Shown piece by piece: positions 12,315-24,463 of a stretch of 64,000 nucleotides of DNA. The notes beneath the pieces were generated by a model. The model was given only the letters and a program-made list of their open reading frames with translations. It was not told the origin of the DNA and searched no databases. Position 1 is the first letter of the stretch. Every line of letters begins with the position of its first letter. The position numbers and the translations under genes were made by a program. Source of the DNA: Vespula vulgaris (Eukaryota; Arthropoda; Insecta; Hymenoptera; Vespidae); the NCBI RefSeq assembly GCF_905475345.1, contig NC_066588.1, positions 6,655,501-6,719,500 on the forward strand, written 5' to 3'.

Positions 12315-12336
12315 TTAAGTGGGAGAAAACACTTGA
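12315..12336. promoter_or_regulatory. Inverted pair of NK2-type homeodomain sites (candidate)
   Basis: TTAAGTG at 12315-12321 faces CACTTGA at 12330-12336, which is TCAAGTG on the other strand, 8 bases apart. T(C/T)AAGTG is the preferred core of NK2-class homeodomains. Binding is inferred from motif match only. Confidence 0.3.
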
Positions 12337-12808
12337 CCCAGGAGGGGTGAAGGGAGAAGGGGGTCAAAGGGAGGAGAACGTGTAGATCGTCGAGTGGTTT
12401 ACAAGAGGGGAAATGATATTTAGGGAGAAGATGACTATCAGAGACACGAGATCATCGTCCCTTTAACTAGCCACGTTGACATATTTCTCGTCCCTCTTTA
12501 GTTAGATCAGTATTATTCGCATAAGCGTAGGAAAATCTATACAAGTGATTTTCTTCGTTTTTATTCGTAAATATTTTTATAGCTGTTTTATAGATTGCAA
12601 ACATTTTTCGCGTTATATTTAAACAATTAATTAAAAAGTAGACCGATCGAGAAATAATTTCAAAGGGATACATTGAAAGTACACGTGGAATACTTTTCAC
12701 GAGCATGTAAATATTTTATCCCGTACTTCACAAAGTTTTCCTACGATCTCCACATAATTTTATTACGTCTATATAACACGCTGCACATTATGTTTTTATA
12801 ACGTTCTC

Positions 12809-12812
<4 letters not shown>

Positions 12813-12841
<29 letters not shown>

Positions 12842-12893
12842 AAAAGAAAAGAAAAAAGAAAAAGAAGAGAAAAGAGAGAAAGAAGAAAAAGAA
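12813..12893. repeat. Poly(A)/purine tract
   Basis: A run of about 27 A followed by A/G-rich repeats. It shows no coding character. Confidence 0.9.
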
Positions 12894-13118
12894 AACTGCA
12901 AATAAGAATGAGAAAGTTTCAACGGGTAATCGTAATATCTCTACGCTGCGCGATCGTACGGGAAAGACAATATAAAGGGGCGAAATCTGACGTATCGGAG
13001 TCGCGAGATTGAATTCGACGTATGGCTTTTTATTTACGTACATACTCGAACGCGTTCGAACGCGAATTTCATAGGATCGAAGTTGGTAGTAGTAATGGTA
13101 CTGGTGGTGGTGATAGAA

Positions 13119-13120
<2 letters not shown>

Positions 13121-13150
<30 letters not shown>
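13121..13150. repeat. (GTA)n trinucleotide microsatellite
   Basis: About ten tandem GTA units in the 8-kb gene desert, preceded by imperfect GGT repeats. Confidence 0.9.
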
Positions 13151-13151
<1 letters not shown>

Positions 13152-13440
13152 AGTAGTGGCAGCAACCTGCTACGCCGTTGCAAAGCGTGACGAATAAACG
13201 TTCTCTCTCTTTCTCTCTTTTTCTTTTTGATTCACCTACGAGCCTCTACGAGAGCCCTCGATTCTACGGGGGTACCACCCCAGGATCAAGCCTGGGTACT
13301 ACTGACGGAGGCAGGGGGGTAGTGGTGGTGGTGCTACTGGGGATGGAAGTGGAGGAAGGGGTGCCTGACTTTTATTACCCCGTCTGATGTTATGAATGCG
13401 AGCCGAACGAAACAGCCCTCGGATGCAGCGACAGCCCCTT

Positions 13441-13490
13441 CTCTCTTTCCCTCTCTCTCTTTCTTTCTCTCTCTCTCTCTCTCTCTCTTT
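13441..13490. repeat. (CT)n microsatellite
   Basis: Near-continuous CT dinucleotides with a few TT interruptions. Confidence 0.9.
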
Positions 13491-13842
13491 TCGTAGCCAC
13501 CCTCGAAGCGGTTATGCTTTTTATCGCGATGTATATCGTCGTCGCGATTAACGACGGTTATGAGCGTGCCGATGTAATCGAGATCACGCTCGATCATTCT
13601 TTTTTGACGTACCATGATTCCTTTTTTTGCCTTCTTGTTATGCTCTTCGTAGGTGGATGCCGTAGCTGATGTGGATGGTAACGATATTATTTCTGTCTTC
13701 TTTTAATTGTCGTCGTTGATTTGAAATTGTGTTAAGAAATGAAATATTTACATTTACGTATATGTATCGTGACGGTTGTTATTTATTAGTATTCGTTGTT
13801 AACCAAAATGTTTCGTTGATTTATTGATTTTGCTTTTCTCGT

Positions 13843-13855
13843 AGTAATGATAATA

Positions 13856-13886
<31 letters not shown>
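13843..13886. repeat. (AAT)n microsatellite
   Basis: Tandem AAT/TAA units with one GTA interruption. Confidence 0.9.
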
Positions 13887-14408
13887 ACATAATAATCGTC
13901 CTTGTATTAGTTTCCTCCTTGGACGAAAGATATCTCAAGATGACATCATTCCTTCAAGGTGATCCAATAGACGTTTGTTTATAGTTCTTTTTAATAATCG
14001 TTTAATGAAAGAGAAACGTTTGGCATACTCGTTTTCCTACCATTTATACGAAACGAATAATATCGTTGGAATTATATTAGCCTGCCGAAGCGGACTCGAC
14101 ATCGACAATTTCACTCGTTATCTCTCTACTTTGAGAGAATAATAGCCTGGGAAACTGCGAGGTCAGAGCAGAGAGCATCGAGTATAACGAGAGGTTATCC
14201 TTTTAAATTACGAAGAAAAGTGTTAGCGTTCTTTGTACAAGTATTATCGTTTTTATCCACGATTCTTAAGATTATTTTTATCTTCCTAAGAGAAGGTTTA
14301 CTGTTCTTTAATAACGAGTACCTACTTAACTATATATGTATGTGTAATTAGATTTAAAGAGAAACGTAGATAATCATAACAATAAAATAAAGATATGTTT
14401 GTTATGTA

Positions 14409-14413
<5 letters not shown>

Positions 14414-14453
<40 letters not shown>
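14414..14453. repeat. (TA)n microsatellite
   Basis: About 20 uninterrupted TA units. Confidence 0.95.
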
Positions 14454-14461
<8 letters not shown>

Positions 14462-14778
14462 TGTGTTTGAAAATGCATGTGTAACAACACGCATGTACAC
14501 AACAAACCACCATGCCTTTCCAAAGCGTCTCCGTTTCATATGGATCTAACGGAGCGATCGAGGGGAAGCTACTGGCATATTTCAAGCGAAGGAATGCTCT
14601 TTGATCATGCCCACAAAGTTACACCATGTATTATCGTTCTACGCACGTTATTTCGAACGTTTCCTCTCTTCTTTCATCCTACCCTTGATATTAATAATCC
14701 TTTGTGTTACGGCAAGTTATTTTATTGCGACTGGAATTCGCCGTCCTTCCTCTCGTCGTATGTATATATACGAGTATA

Positions 14779-14812
<34 letters not shown>

Positions 14813-15179
14813 ATACATATGTTACATGTAGAAGAACGTAAAGAGATCGAGAATGATTATTATTAGCTCGAACTCGTTTCTCATTCTTACTTTCGATAAA
14901 TGAAACTATATGGAAGATAAATGCGAACGCAGTATAGTATTTATAATTTTATTTATCGATGAATAACTATGTAAATCTATTTTTTTAATAGAAGAAAAAA
15001 AAAACCGATAAACGGTCCTTTTATCTCTTTTTTCACGAATTCGATTCTTATCGTTGAATATTAATTTCGAATCGGGTACTTCGAACGGCGATTCTCAGTC
15101 GAGAGCATCGAAAAACGAATCGCGGATTTATGGAAATCGGGCGGGGCGTACCTGCATGAATATCGTGTATGTGTAAGAG

Positions 15180-15300
15180 GAAGAGAGTGGAGAGAAAGAG
15201 GGAAGAAGAGAGACAGGGAAAGAGAGAAAGAGACAGAGAGAGGGAGGAAGAGAGAGAGGGAGGAAGAGAGAGAGGGAGAGGGAGAGAGAGAGAGAAGTGT
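15180..15300. repeat. GA-rich low-complexity tract
   Basis: Imperfect GA/GGA repeats with the purines on the + strand. They produce spurious Arg/Glu- and Ser/Leu-rich frames on both strands. Confidence 0.9.
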
Positions 15301-15551
15301 AGGAATGGCGGCCGAGAGCCGAGGCATACACGTAAATACATACCTATATACGGTATACCGGGAATTTTAATATTCGCGAATGATAAACAAAGTGGGTATC
15401 TAACGAAGTGGATAGAGGCACAGCGTAATAAAATTTGCGTTTGCGTTTCGTCGTGGTCGAGCCAAGAGAAACGTCACGAGCGGTTTCCTCCGATTTCAAT
15501 TACCCTCAACGACGGAAATATATGGGCGTTCGTTGTAGCAAACGAAAAAAA

Positions 15552-15665
15552 AAACGGCAACGACGGTAACGGCGACGACGGCAACGACGACGACGACGAT
15601 GACGACGATGACGACGACGACGACGACGACGACAACAACAATAACAATAACAACAACAACAACAA
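15552..15665. repeat. (ACG)n to (AAC)n trinucleotide repeat
   Basis: About 80 bases of GAC/GAT units pass into about 33 bases of AAC/AAT units. One frame reads poly-Asp then poly-Asn, but no splice context or protein family supports coding. Confidence 0.9.
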
Positions 15666-16668
15666 TGCAAAGGAAAAGACCTTTGCAGAAAGGACCTTTG
15701 CAATTTCAATTTGTCACGTAAGCTCGTATGTCGTATCGTTTTCGATGTACGTAGTATTTTTTGAAACGTGTTTGCTCCTTAATTAAAATTTGAATCGAAT
15801 TTTAGTATTTCGTGTGTTATTAATAATAATATCGCAGAAGTTTTTCGTTCGACCTAACGTACGTATTTAGGAGTTATCTATGATAATTTATTGGATTTAG
15901 ATAAGTCACCAAAATGCTCATTTTTCTATTTAAGAAAATATACAACGGAAGATAGAAATAACTTTTTTTTTCGTAAATCGTATAGAACGAATATATACTG
16001 TAAAGGTTAATTCGGTGGTGTAATTAACAAAGATAGCCAGAGAATGGCATCTCCTTTGACGCATTTCTCGAATTTCGGAAATTCAACGGATTTCAGGTAA
16101 TGCTCTGTTAAATTTACCGATAGAAAATATATATTTATTCGAATATTATTAAATGCCAACTTCAATATTCCCGTTACATACGATTATTTATTTCGATTAT
16201 TATTTAACTCGATAAATGAAAAAAATCTACAAAGTTTCAAACGTTCGGAAATACAAAGAATTTTGAATCAATTCGAAGAATTTTTAAATCCGATCTAAAT
16301 CGAGCGATCTTTCAAAAGTAACACAAAATGATGAGATAATTAACGTTTCGACATAATACGAATTCGACGTAGTTACATTCACGAAATCTTCTCTCTGATG
16401 GAAGTTACGAGGATGTAAAGGAGAGGGCGGATTTGCGATTAAAACCGCGTTTTAATCTGTCCTCTCTCTTTCCCTCTCTATCTCTCTACCTCTCTTAACT
16501 CGAGCTAACGGGTGCTCTTTCCCATGGTTTGCTGCTAGTTACGAATAAAAGAAGAAGAAAGAAAAAAATCATTGTGCTGTGTACGCAGAGGATGAAGAAT
16601 ACGAGGTGGTGGAAGAGGCGAGTGAAAAAGAGGGTTGAGAGGGAAGAGGAGTGGTAGAACGGACGCGA

Positions 16669-16725
16669 AGAGAGAGAGAGAGAGGGAGAGAGCGGGGGAG
16701 AGAGAGAGAGAGAGAGAGAGAAAGG
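16669..16725. repeat. (GA)n microsatellite
   Basis: Purine tract of GA units with a short GCGGGG interruption. Confidence 0.9.
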
Positions 16726-17358
16726 AAGGAAGGGACGTAGAGACAGAGAGGAGGACAAAGCGGCTGGTCCAGAGAGTGGGATGAAGAGAGAGATAGATAC
16801 AGAGATAGAGATAGAGTTTTGCGAGGGGTAGGGGGTGAGAACCCCACAAAGGCAGTGGGGCTCTTTTGATTCGCGAGCTAATTGGAATGCCGCGGATGCC
16901 AACGACGATGGAGCAGGGGCTGGGATAACGTGTAGAGAGGGGAGAGAGGATAAAGAGCAAGAGGGGGTGCTCCAAGTCTCGATGTAACGCTGGGATAGGC
17001 GGAGCTTACATCCCCTGCACAGACTGGTTCTCTACCTCGCGATATCGAGGGCTCATCGGCTCCTCGACTTTTTTCTTCTCTTTCGGTTTGCAATACGAAC
17101 GATCTTTTGCCGGAAGCTGATGCGTTCGTTCATTCGTTCATCTCGTTTCGAATTCGTTAAGGTTTCTCTTCGATTATTTCGAAGATTTTTCCTTGTGTCG
17201 TCATTCGAAAAAAGTTCTTGTTTCAATTAGTTAATATTATTTTTAGGAAGAGCGAACTGTAATTAGGGTGACTGATATTTAAATAGAATATGATCGAGAT
17301 AGGGTTAAATAGATACAATGATCGTTTATATATTTCATTGGCTCCCAAAGCTAAGTAG

Positions 17359-17412
17359 TTAATTATGTTAATTACATCAATGCGATTAAGGCAAAAGTAG
17401 TCGCGTTAATTA
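17359..17412. promoter_or_regulatory. Cluster of three TTAATTA homeodomain-type sites (candidate)
   Basis: TTAATTA occurs at 17359-17365, 17368-17374 and 17406-17412. The first two repeats are 9 bases apart, start to start. TAATTA is the core bound by Antp/Not/paired-class homeodomains. The site lies 3' of the orphan and Not genes; regulatory use is inferred. Confidence 0.25.
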
Positions 17413-18862
17413 TCAAGTTCGCGATTTGTTCGAACTCTACGGCAAATCTCTCTCGATCCTTTTCGATCGATTATTTTTTATTAGAACGATGTGGAACGAT
17501 GATAGTCAACATCCTGCGCGACACTCCGCATGCGATAGGAACGTTTTCTTTGTGATCCTTTGACACGGGTCGAGGGCTAATTTATCACGGTGACAAAAGG
17601 GATAGGAGTAACGAGCGAATATCAGTTACCGTCACCCCATCCGAGTATGACTTTCCCATATCACAATCACGTACATATACCTATGTGAAATCCTTCAAAC
17701 GTAACTTTAAATTGATTATGTTTTTTTTTCTCTCTTTTTTTTTTTTGTTCTAACCAAAGTTTTCATACGCATTTATCCGAACGAATTTCGGAAAAATCAA
17801 CGTTAATTTATTATTCGATCTATTACGAGCGTTTATTCTTTTGTTGGATTGCTGATTCCACTTAATTTGCTGGTCCGTTAATTGATTTCTCTACGTTTCG
17901 AGTGAAATTACAATTTTGACCCATCTCGTCCCCTCGTCTGGCAATAAATATTATCCTCTTTCGACGGACGAATAATAATAAAGGTATCGAGTTTAATTGG
18001 ACAAAGCGTAACCCTCCATTTTCAGAAAGGCAACGGAGTTTCATCACGTTATTAATATTTTAAACAAAAGCTCGGCTCGTTGCTTTTACCTTTGCATGCC
18101 GAACGAGCTTCGTTTGCTCGTAAATTTTAATCGTGGACAGGACAGAGGAAACAGAGGTAAAACGAATTAGTCGATGTTATGCGAAGTAGAATGAAGTGAT
18201 AGATTAGCAAAAAATGAATTTGTCGAGATGGATGGATGGATGGATAAGAGGAAAAGTGAGGTATAACGACGTGCCATTTCGAATGTACAGATTCAAGAGT
18301 TTATTCTCTGCAACATGTACGCGTATGGATGTACGTGTATAATTAATTGTAGTGTCGCCACGTATTTACATATTGTATTTTCTCGTATTGCCAATGCCAA
18401 AAGAAAACGTACACTTTACGGTCGTACGTTTATTTCTTTTCGTGATCTTTGGACATTAAAAGTACATATTTCGAGATGTTAAACTCCTAGCCTCTTCTTA
18501 ACTCGTTATCTCTATATGTACATCGTGCTAATAATTTTACGTCGTTCTTAGCGAAATTCTATGTCATGTAACATTCATTAACACACCTACACGTTTCGAA
18601 GACATTTACAAAAATATATATTACACAATCGGTCGGAGGGAAATCATTGGGATGCGAGTATCTCACGATTCTTAATACGATTATTTTCGAATTACATTGT
18701 TTTTCTTTCGAAAGCGTCATATTTTTTTTTTTTTCGTTTATACGTATATGAGTTCATTAAGTTTCTTGGTTGACTTTTTCACAAAAAGGATCACGTTACA
18801 CTGACACGAATAATTTGTTCTTGTTATTGCTTTTTTTCCCTTTTTCTTTTTTTTCTTTGGAT

Positions 18863-18888
18863 ACACACACACACACACATACACACAC
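18863..18888. repeat. (CA)n microsatellite
   Basis: Short ACACAC tract with one CAT interruption, just 3' of the acidic orphan's stop codon on the minus strand. Confidence 0.85.
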
Positions 18889-18981
18889 TCGCCTTTCATA
18901 CGAAACGTCTTTTAAACTTGTCGTTCGACGTTTCATTCAAATTTCCCTCGATCTTCGGACAGCCTCGTGAGAAATCGGCTG

Positions 18982-20931
18982 TTAAGCGTCGTAACGAGAG
19001 GACGATCTGTTTGCTCCACGCGCTGTTGGCGCAGAATGCCTCGTTCTCTCGTGAACGATATTTGCAGCAGTGTCTTTCGAATATCTGTTCGTCATATAAT
19101 CGTTTGGAATTTCTTCGCCTATCTGACAATCTTCCGAAACTTCATAGATCCCTTTGGAGCCTTTCGATCGTCGCGGTTTTAAAGTCTGCAAAGCTGATCT
19201 TGTTAATCTGTAAGGTCTTTCAATATCCTCGGAATTGTGTTTGACGTTGCAACGGCCGCAAATAATTTTTTCAACGGCATCCATATCGTCGCCTAATGTG
19301 TAAAAACAATATAATAATAATAGTAATAATAGTAATAATAATAGTAATAATAATAATAGTAATACTAATAACGAAATAATATTATCGTTATTTGTCACAC
19401 ATTTGTTTTCATTATATTCCATCTTTTTGTATTCTCTTTTTAAATATTTAAATGAATTAATTTTGTAATTGAATTCGTAGATTACCGATCGATTCTTTCA
19501 CAACAAAATTAGGGTGTTCTTGGAATCTGCAACTGTTCTTTTTACTCGTCGTTGAAGATCTGTTACCAGAAGGTGCACCGCATCTTATACATTTCTTTGT
19601 GTTGTTATGTTCCGAATGTAAGAGATTTTCGACATCCTGTCTAGCTCGAGGTCGACGAATCGATTGATTCAAAGAGGCAATGGTATCGTAGCGATCGGAT
19701 GAATTTCTAGATGGTATCCAATGCTGATGATAGTTCGTTAACCTTCTGATAGAATTTTTTGGTGGTGTTGGTGGTCGTATCGGTTCCTCGTCGGAATAAA
19801 ATTCAGTTGCGTCGCGATCATCGAGGTCGTGGTAGTACCTGTTCAAGTAAGAAATATAATTTGCAACGTCATTGTATCAGTTCTAGTAATATTTTTAATT
19901 AGGCTTGACGAACCTTCTTCTTGACGGATGACTGTCGAATGAGTTATGTACGTATTGTTGATAATGAAGCTTCCGTGGATCCTGTTGTTGCTTAACTATT
20001 TTCGATCTTTGTTGTTCTTGTGATATTTCATCCTTTTTAGGTCGTCTCTGCAATTTTTGTGACCTCAAAATAGGTGAATCAGATTCTTCGTCGATCTCAT
20101 CGTCAGCTTCGTGTTCTTCGTAATCCTTATCGACGGACTCAGCTGTTTCTTCCTGATCGTCCTCAACTATAGAACAATATGTCGAATATTTTAGAAGAAA
20201 CTTACGGTGAGATTTTGAGAATTTCAAAATGTCGATCCTTAAAGTAGTACCTTCCTCGATTGCATCCTCCTCGGGGTTATCTTCGGTGAAATTACCCAGC
20301 TCCTCATCAGCGTATCTTACCTTTTCGTCATCCTCCAACTCGTTTTTGTTGTAAGTAGACCTTCTCACGATCGCGATGTTGTTGTTTGTGTTGTAAAACT
20401 TGTTCCGAGGTGTTTTAGCCTGATTATGCGACGTCCACCGCTGTGGTTCTGTATTTTGACACGTCGTGTATTTTGTGTGTGTCGGAGATCCGCAATTATG
20501 GTGTTTAGTTTGCTTGTAGGAATTCATAGTGGAATGATAATTCGTTACTGGTTCGGCCGTCGCATTGAATTGTCTCCTGAAGACAGAATTAGATGTCCAA
20601 CAAATTATTTCTAAAGTATATTCTTCGTCCGTTTCTTTTTTAAACGTTAATTAAGGATCAAGAATGGTATAATAACGAGTAATAAAAATCTAACGACTTG
20701 AAGTACGATATACATGTATAATAAGTATTTAATTAGAGTACTTAATTACGTTGATAAATTCTTAAACGCTTACCTATTAGCTTTGTTTGATGGAACCGAC
20801 GGATTATGCTTGTGAAGATATTTCCAGTTCGCATCCGAAGAATCTCTGACATCTGTTTGATATTTTGTGGACCACAAAGGCGAACGCCCAGCCGTGTACT
20901 TTTGTGTTTTGTGTTTCTCAGTTTGTTGCAT
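18982..20931 (-). CDS. Acidic low-complexity orphan protein with two CxxC pairs, 466 aa
   Basis: Exons in transcript order: 20931-20774, 20576-20251, 20166-19914, 19838-19486 and 19292-18982. All junctions close in phase (467 codons with stop). The 84-base intron 20250-20167 is open in frame but is removed because splicing joins two acidic segments (EDAIEE to VEDDQEE). The protein is hydrophilic throughout with no signal peptide or membrane segment. Residues about 140-200 are Glu/Asp-rich. RPPTPPK at 267-273 resembles an SH3- or kinase-docking motif. Cys pairs CIRC (329-332) and CGRC (375-378), with a lone Cys at 349, could bind zinc, and the last 90 residues are Arg/Ser-rich. No family was recognised. 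It sits head-to-tail with the Not homeobox gene, 624 bases apart on the same strand. A nuclear or cytosolic role is a guess. Confidence 0.7.
19311..19371. repeat. Imperfect (AAT)n/(AGT)n repeat in an intron
   Basis: Tandem AAT units with scattered AGT, inside the last intron of the acidic orphan. It reads as a poly-Leu frame on the minus strand that is not coding. Confidence 0.85.
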
Positions 20932-21555
20932 GGTAATGAATATTTTCGCTTCGACTTTTTGTTATCAATCGGTTTCTACGCCGAGGAATTTCGTTTTAAA
21001 AAAATCGTCTGAAACGGTGTTTTCTATACCACAATATTTTGACAATTTTATATCTACTACGATTTCACTGTTCACATAGCATTTCAGTAAGGATTGAATC
21101 GATCTTTTTTTTTATCGTAGCACGTGATCGAAAAAATTCGTTATCTTCGTGTAACAATAACTTTCTCTAAAATCACAAAATACTCGTCTTCGATCGGTTT
21201 CCTTCGTGATTTTCAAATGATTTAAGAAAAGAAATCGATGCACGATATAAGGATTCGCGTTAGGAGAAAACAGGTGAAAAGGTATAAATAAATCAAAAGG
21301 ACGGAGTTTTTTCTCAAGAAGAAAAAAAAAAAATCCAGAAAAAGAAAATAAAGAAAATAGTATATCTTTAAGTAAATATATCGATTAAAACGATATTTGA
21401 AATCGGTCTTAGCCGGATCGTTGTTAAAATCGAGCGATCACACGTTTCAAAGAAGAAATGGAAAGAAGACACGATTGCAAAAGGAAGAGAAGAGAAACGA
21501 CAAGAGGAAGGCGTTGTCTCGATCGTGATCTAAGATGATCGAGATGCAAGCCTCT
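20932..21555. other. Spacer between the Not homeobox gene and the acidic orphan
   Basis: AT-rich, 624 bases. It must include the Not 3' UTR and the orphan's promoter. No distinct motif was picked out. Confidence 0.4.
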
Positions 21556-23304
21556 TCACCATTTATCTGTTTCGTTGCAGTCCTCGTGTTCTAAGGACGT
21601 GCTCAACGATCGCTGAAATTCCTGAACTCTCTGAGTCTGTTGTTCGTGGTGAAGCTTGCGCCACTTGATTCGACGATTTTGGAACCAGACCTTGACCTGC
21701 GCCTCGGTCAATCTCAATGCGTGAGCCAAGTATAGTCTTTCAGGGCCAACCATGTATTGCTGACGAGCAAATTCGCCTTCGAGTCGTTCCAGTTGTTCGG
21801 CCGTGAAAATCGTCCTCACTCTCTTCGATTTTCCACCGCCGGGTGAACGTAAGCTCGAACTTCCGTTCTTCGTTGAACTTTCTTGACCTGTAAAATATAT
21901 AGAAAAATCCTTCTCGAAACGATCTCAAAATATCCTCTTTGTTCGATTCGAACCATTTCGTTTCTTTTGCGTTCTCGTACGATCATAATTAATAGTATCA
22001 TAAAACGCGAGATAGGTTAAGTCCCTTTCGTTTGTCAGAAATTATATCTTATTTAAGATTCGTTAATAACGTAGAAAAGTGATACTCACTCTAGAAAATA
22101 TTCACATCGAAATTTCCTTAATACGATATATTTTCACGAGTAAAAATCCGTCTAGACGTTAGAGCTTCATGAAATTTAGAAAATTTTCTCGCGAACGTAG
22201 CAGTAAAGTCCGAGTCTGTCAAACGATAACTGTTAGTGGTTATTGCATTGACAGACAGCTAACCATCGTTGTCAATCGTTGGCTTTTATTTCGTATCGTG
22301 TTGGTGGTAAATTTGAACATGTGATAAATAAAATGAAACATGCATAACAAGATGGAATATTTACGGGAAGTACCCTGATGTTTTCTATACTGTTGCTGTT
22401 GCCCACGTTTTTCTCTTTGATTGTTTCTCAGTCCAAGGATCGCGTCGATGGTGAAAGATTTAGCTTGTTGTTGTTGTTGTGCCTGTGAGTGTTCCATTTG
22501 TGTGATCGCATGCGAGTGAGGAAGCTGCGTCGAGAGATTTTGTACGGAGAGATCGGTGCCTAAAAGATGAGAGCGTCTCATACGTTCCAAGGCAATAGCT
22601 TCCAATTCTGGACTTCTTTGTTGGACCTGAAGATTTCTGAATTCACTGTGCTCCAAAATGGAAGGATTCTCCAGGAGTCCGGCATTGCCACGTAGCCTTT
22701 CGAGCGTGAGATTACTTATGTGATTGTCTCTAATTCGATCTAACGACAAATTGAATTCCTTCATACGATCGAGTCCATAATTCTTCAACAAACCAAAGTC
22801 CTTGATGTCTCTCTCGATACCAAAATTAAGATCCTTGTTGCATCTATCCAAAGACGAGAGGGTCGGATGAGCATTTTTCTGTCTTGTCTCGCGAAGATTG
22901 AAAAGTAAATCTTTCGCAGTTGAATTTTTCGATCTACAAAGCGACGTCGCCATTTCCATTGAATCTTCAGGCTCGTTCGTTCTTTCCAACGAATAATTCA
23001 AGTTACTTAAGCCGTTCGTAGAGTAACCGAAATCTTTTGCTTTGTTCAAGGTCATCGAGACGCCTCTAGTAATGTCGTTAGAAAATTCATCGAAACGCAT
23101 CGATGTTCTACCTTCGAGACCAATGTGAAAATCTTTCGGTTCGTTCGAAGTATCCTCTTTATTTTTATCCACCGACAAATTTAATTCCTTGACTCTTTCG
23201 TAGTCCTGAAAAGCACGTATTTGTGTCTCGGAATGATTGCTGTCGCTTCGACAATCGGATAGATCCTCTATCGTCAATCGACCCGACGGATCGCTCGTCT
23301 CCAT
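21556..23304 (-). CDS. noto: Not/NOTO-class homeodomain transcription factor, 420 aa
   Basis: Exons 23304-22374 and 21887-21556, joined G|GT in phase (421 codons with stop). The homeodomain spans residues 331-390, beginning SKRVRTIFT and containing QQYMVG and KVWFQNRRIKWRK; Gln50 and Asn51 are present. YMVGPER followed by LRLTEAQVKVW matches the Not (notochord homeobox; fly CG18599) class rather than Emx. An eh1-type motif FTIDAIL at 284-290 predicts Groucho recruitment, hence repression. A Gln-rich stretch precedes it (276-280). The N-terminal 250 residues carry a degenerate repeat of the form K-D/E-L/F-N-x-x-L-D/E-R, seen about seven times. The intron lies 20 residues before the homeodomain. 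The reading frame continues past the donor for about 40 codons; that extension would lack the homeodomain and is rejected. The role is nuclear; the targets are unknown here. Confidence 0.9.
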
Positions 23305-23885
23305 TGCTTTCGAATTGCGTCGTTAATTTCCTTCGTTTCTCACTACCGATGTCTTAACAATTTTATTATATCTATACTTTACTCAATTTTTTCTGATTAC
23401 TTACAAATAATATCGTCGTAAAAGTCCATCAAGAAAAGTTCATCACATTCATCAAATATATATTACATCACAAAAACGATCAGTCCATTGTCTTTTCCGA
23501 AGGAGTCCTATCACCACACACAACGTCGTTGCATTTCTTCATTTCACTGAAAATTATCGGAAAAGTTTGTAAAATCTCGTTAGATCTTTACGGGAAATTG
23601 TAAAAATCGTAGCCGTCGGATAAATTAAGAGATAAACGCGAGTCCTCAGTTGACGTTTCCTCAGGAGCGGTGTACGTTACTGATAATCGCGTGAATCTTT
23701 CCGAAAGGATCGAGCTCGTTTTTCGAAGGGCGAGAGCAAGGAAGAAAGTGGCAAAGGTGTAGGATCACGAATAGAATAACGAGAGAAGGATGAGGAAGAA
23801 GAGGTTGGTCTCGCGAGAGTCGATCCGCGCTGGCGCTTCGGAGCATCCGAGGATAATGATGTCAGCCACGAGAATCACCGCTATC

Positions 23886-23935
23886 ACAGAAAGAGAGATA
23901 GAGATAGAGATAGAGACAGAGAAAGATAGATAGAT

Positions 23936-23966
<31 letters not shown>

Positions 23967-23981
23967 TAGATAGAAAGAGAG
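23886..23981. repeat. GA/GATA low-complexity tract
   Basis: AGAGATAGAGATAGA-type repeats passing into plain GA. Confidence 0.9.
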
Positions 23982-24463
23982 GGGTGGCAGGAGTTAGTAG
24001 GATGGTGTGTTGCGGGGTTGGCCAGTGGTGGCAGGAGCAAGGATATCCGGCTAATGATCCCGTACGTGATGAGAGGGGTATTCACCGATGTTGTCTGCTC
24101 TTCACCCTCCTCCAGGATCGTCTTTCACCTCCGCAACCCCCAAATGGACCGCAGGATATCCTCTCGATGTACGGTCAATATTTTTTCGTTCGAACCGAGG
24201 AAGGCCGAGGCGAATGTTGCGTCTCGAGTCCTGGTTGGCCGAGTCCTGCCATCACCACTAGTCCCTGGGACACGCCTACGAAGCGAGTTGCGCTGCGTGT
24301 CGGTAAGCTTTAGGGTATACCTAAAGGGGGTGGTAGCCTTGTTTGCGGGGAGTCTGTTACTTTTTTCCACCACCAGCCGTCACCCTTCTTACTCTCCGCG
24401 TCGACTCAACCTTGCTCTTCCCTTTCCTAAACCTCCCTCTTCCTTGTTCTCTTCCTTCGAAGA

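Larger units (their letters stand above)
10921..18981. other. 8-kb gene desert with dense simple repeats
   Basis: No convincing exon was found on either strand. Long open frames here, for example around 15169-15786 and 16495-16975, are translations of GA, GAC or CT tracts. The 5' part is the upstream region of the GTPase gene; the 3' end flanks the acidic orphan. Short sites of possible regulatory meaning are listed separately at 12315 and 17359. Confidence 0.5.

Noticed and set aside
15169..15786. 205-codon + strand open frame with poly-Asp and poly-Asn
   Set aside because: It is the translation of GA-rich and GAC/AAC repeats; no splice sites, start context or family support it.
16495..16975. 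Overlapping Ser/Leu-rich minus-strand frames of about 135-146 codons
   Set aside because: They read through GA microsatellites in several frames at once, which is the mark of low-complexity DNA, not of a gene.
20167..20250. Continuous open frame through the acidic orphan's 84-base intron
   Set aside because: Although open, it inserts a hydrophobic and basic segment into an acidic run. GTACTA and CTATAG borders in matching phase argue for an intron.
22240..22373. Read-through of Not exon 1 past its donor
   Set aside because: It would give a protein without the homeodomain. The GTACTT donor joins in phase to the homeodomain exon, so the extension is taken as intronic.
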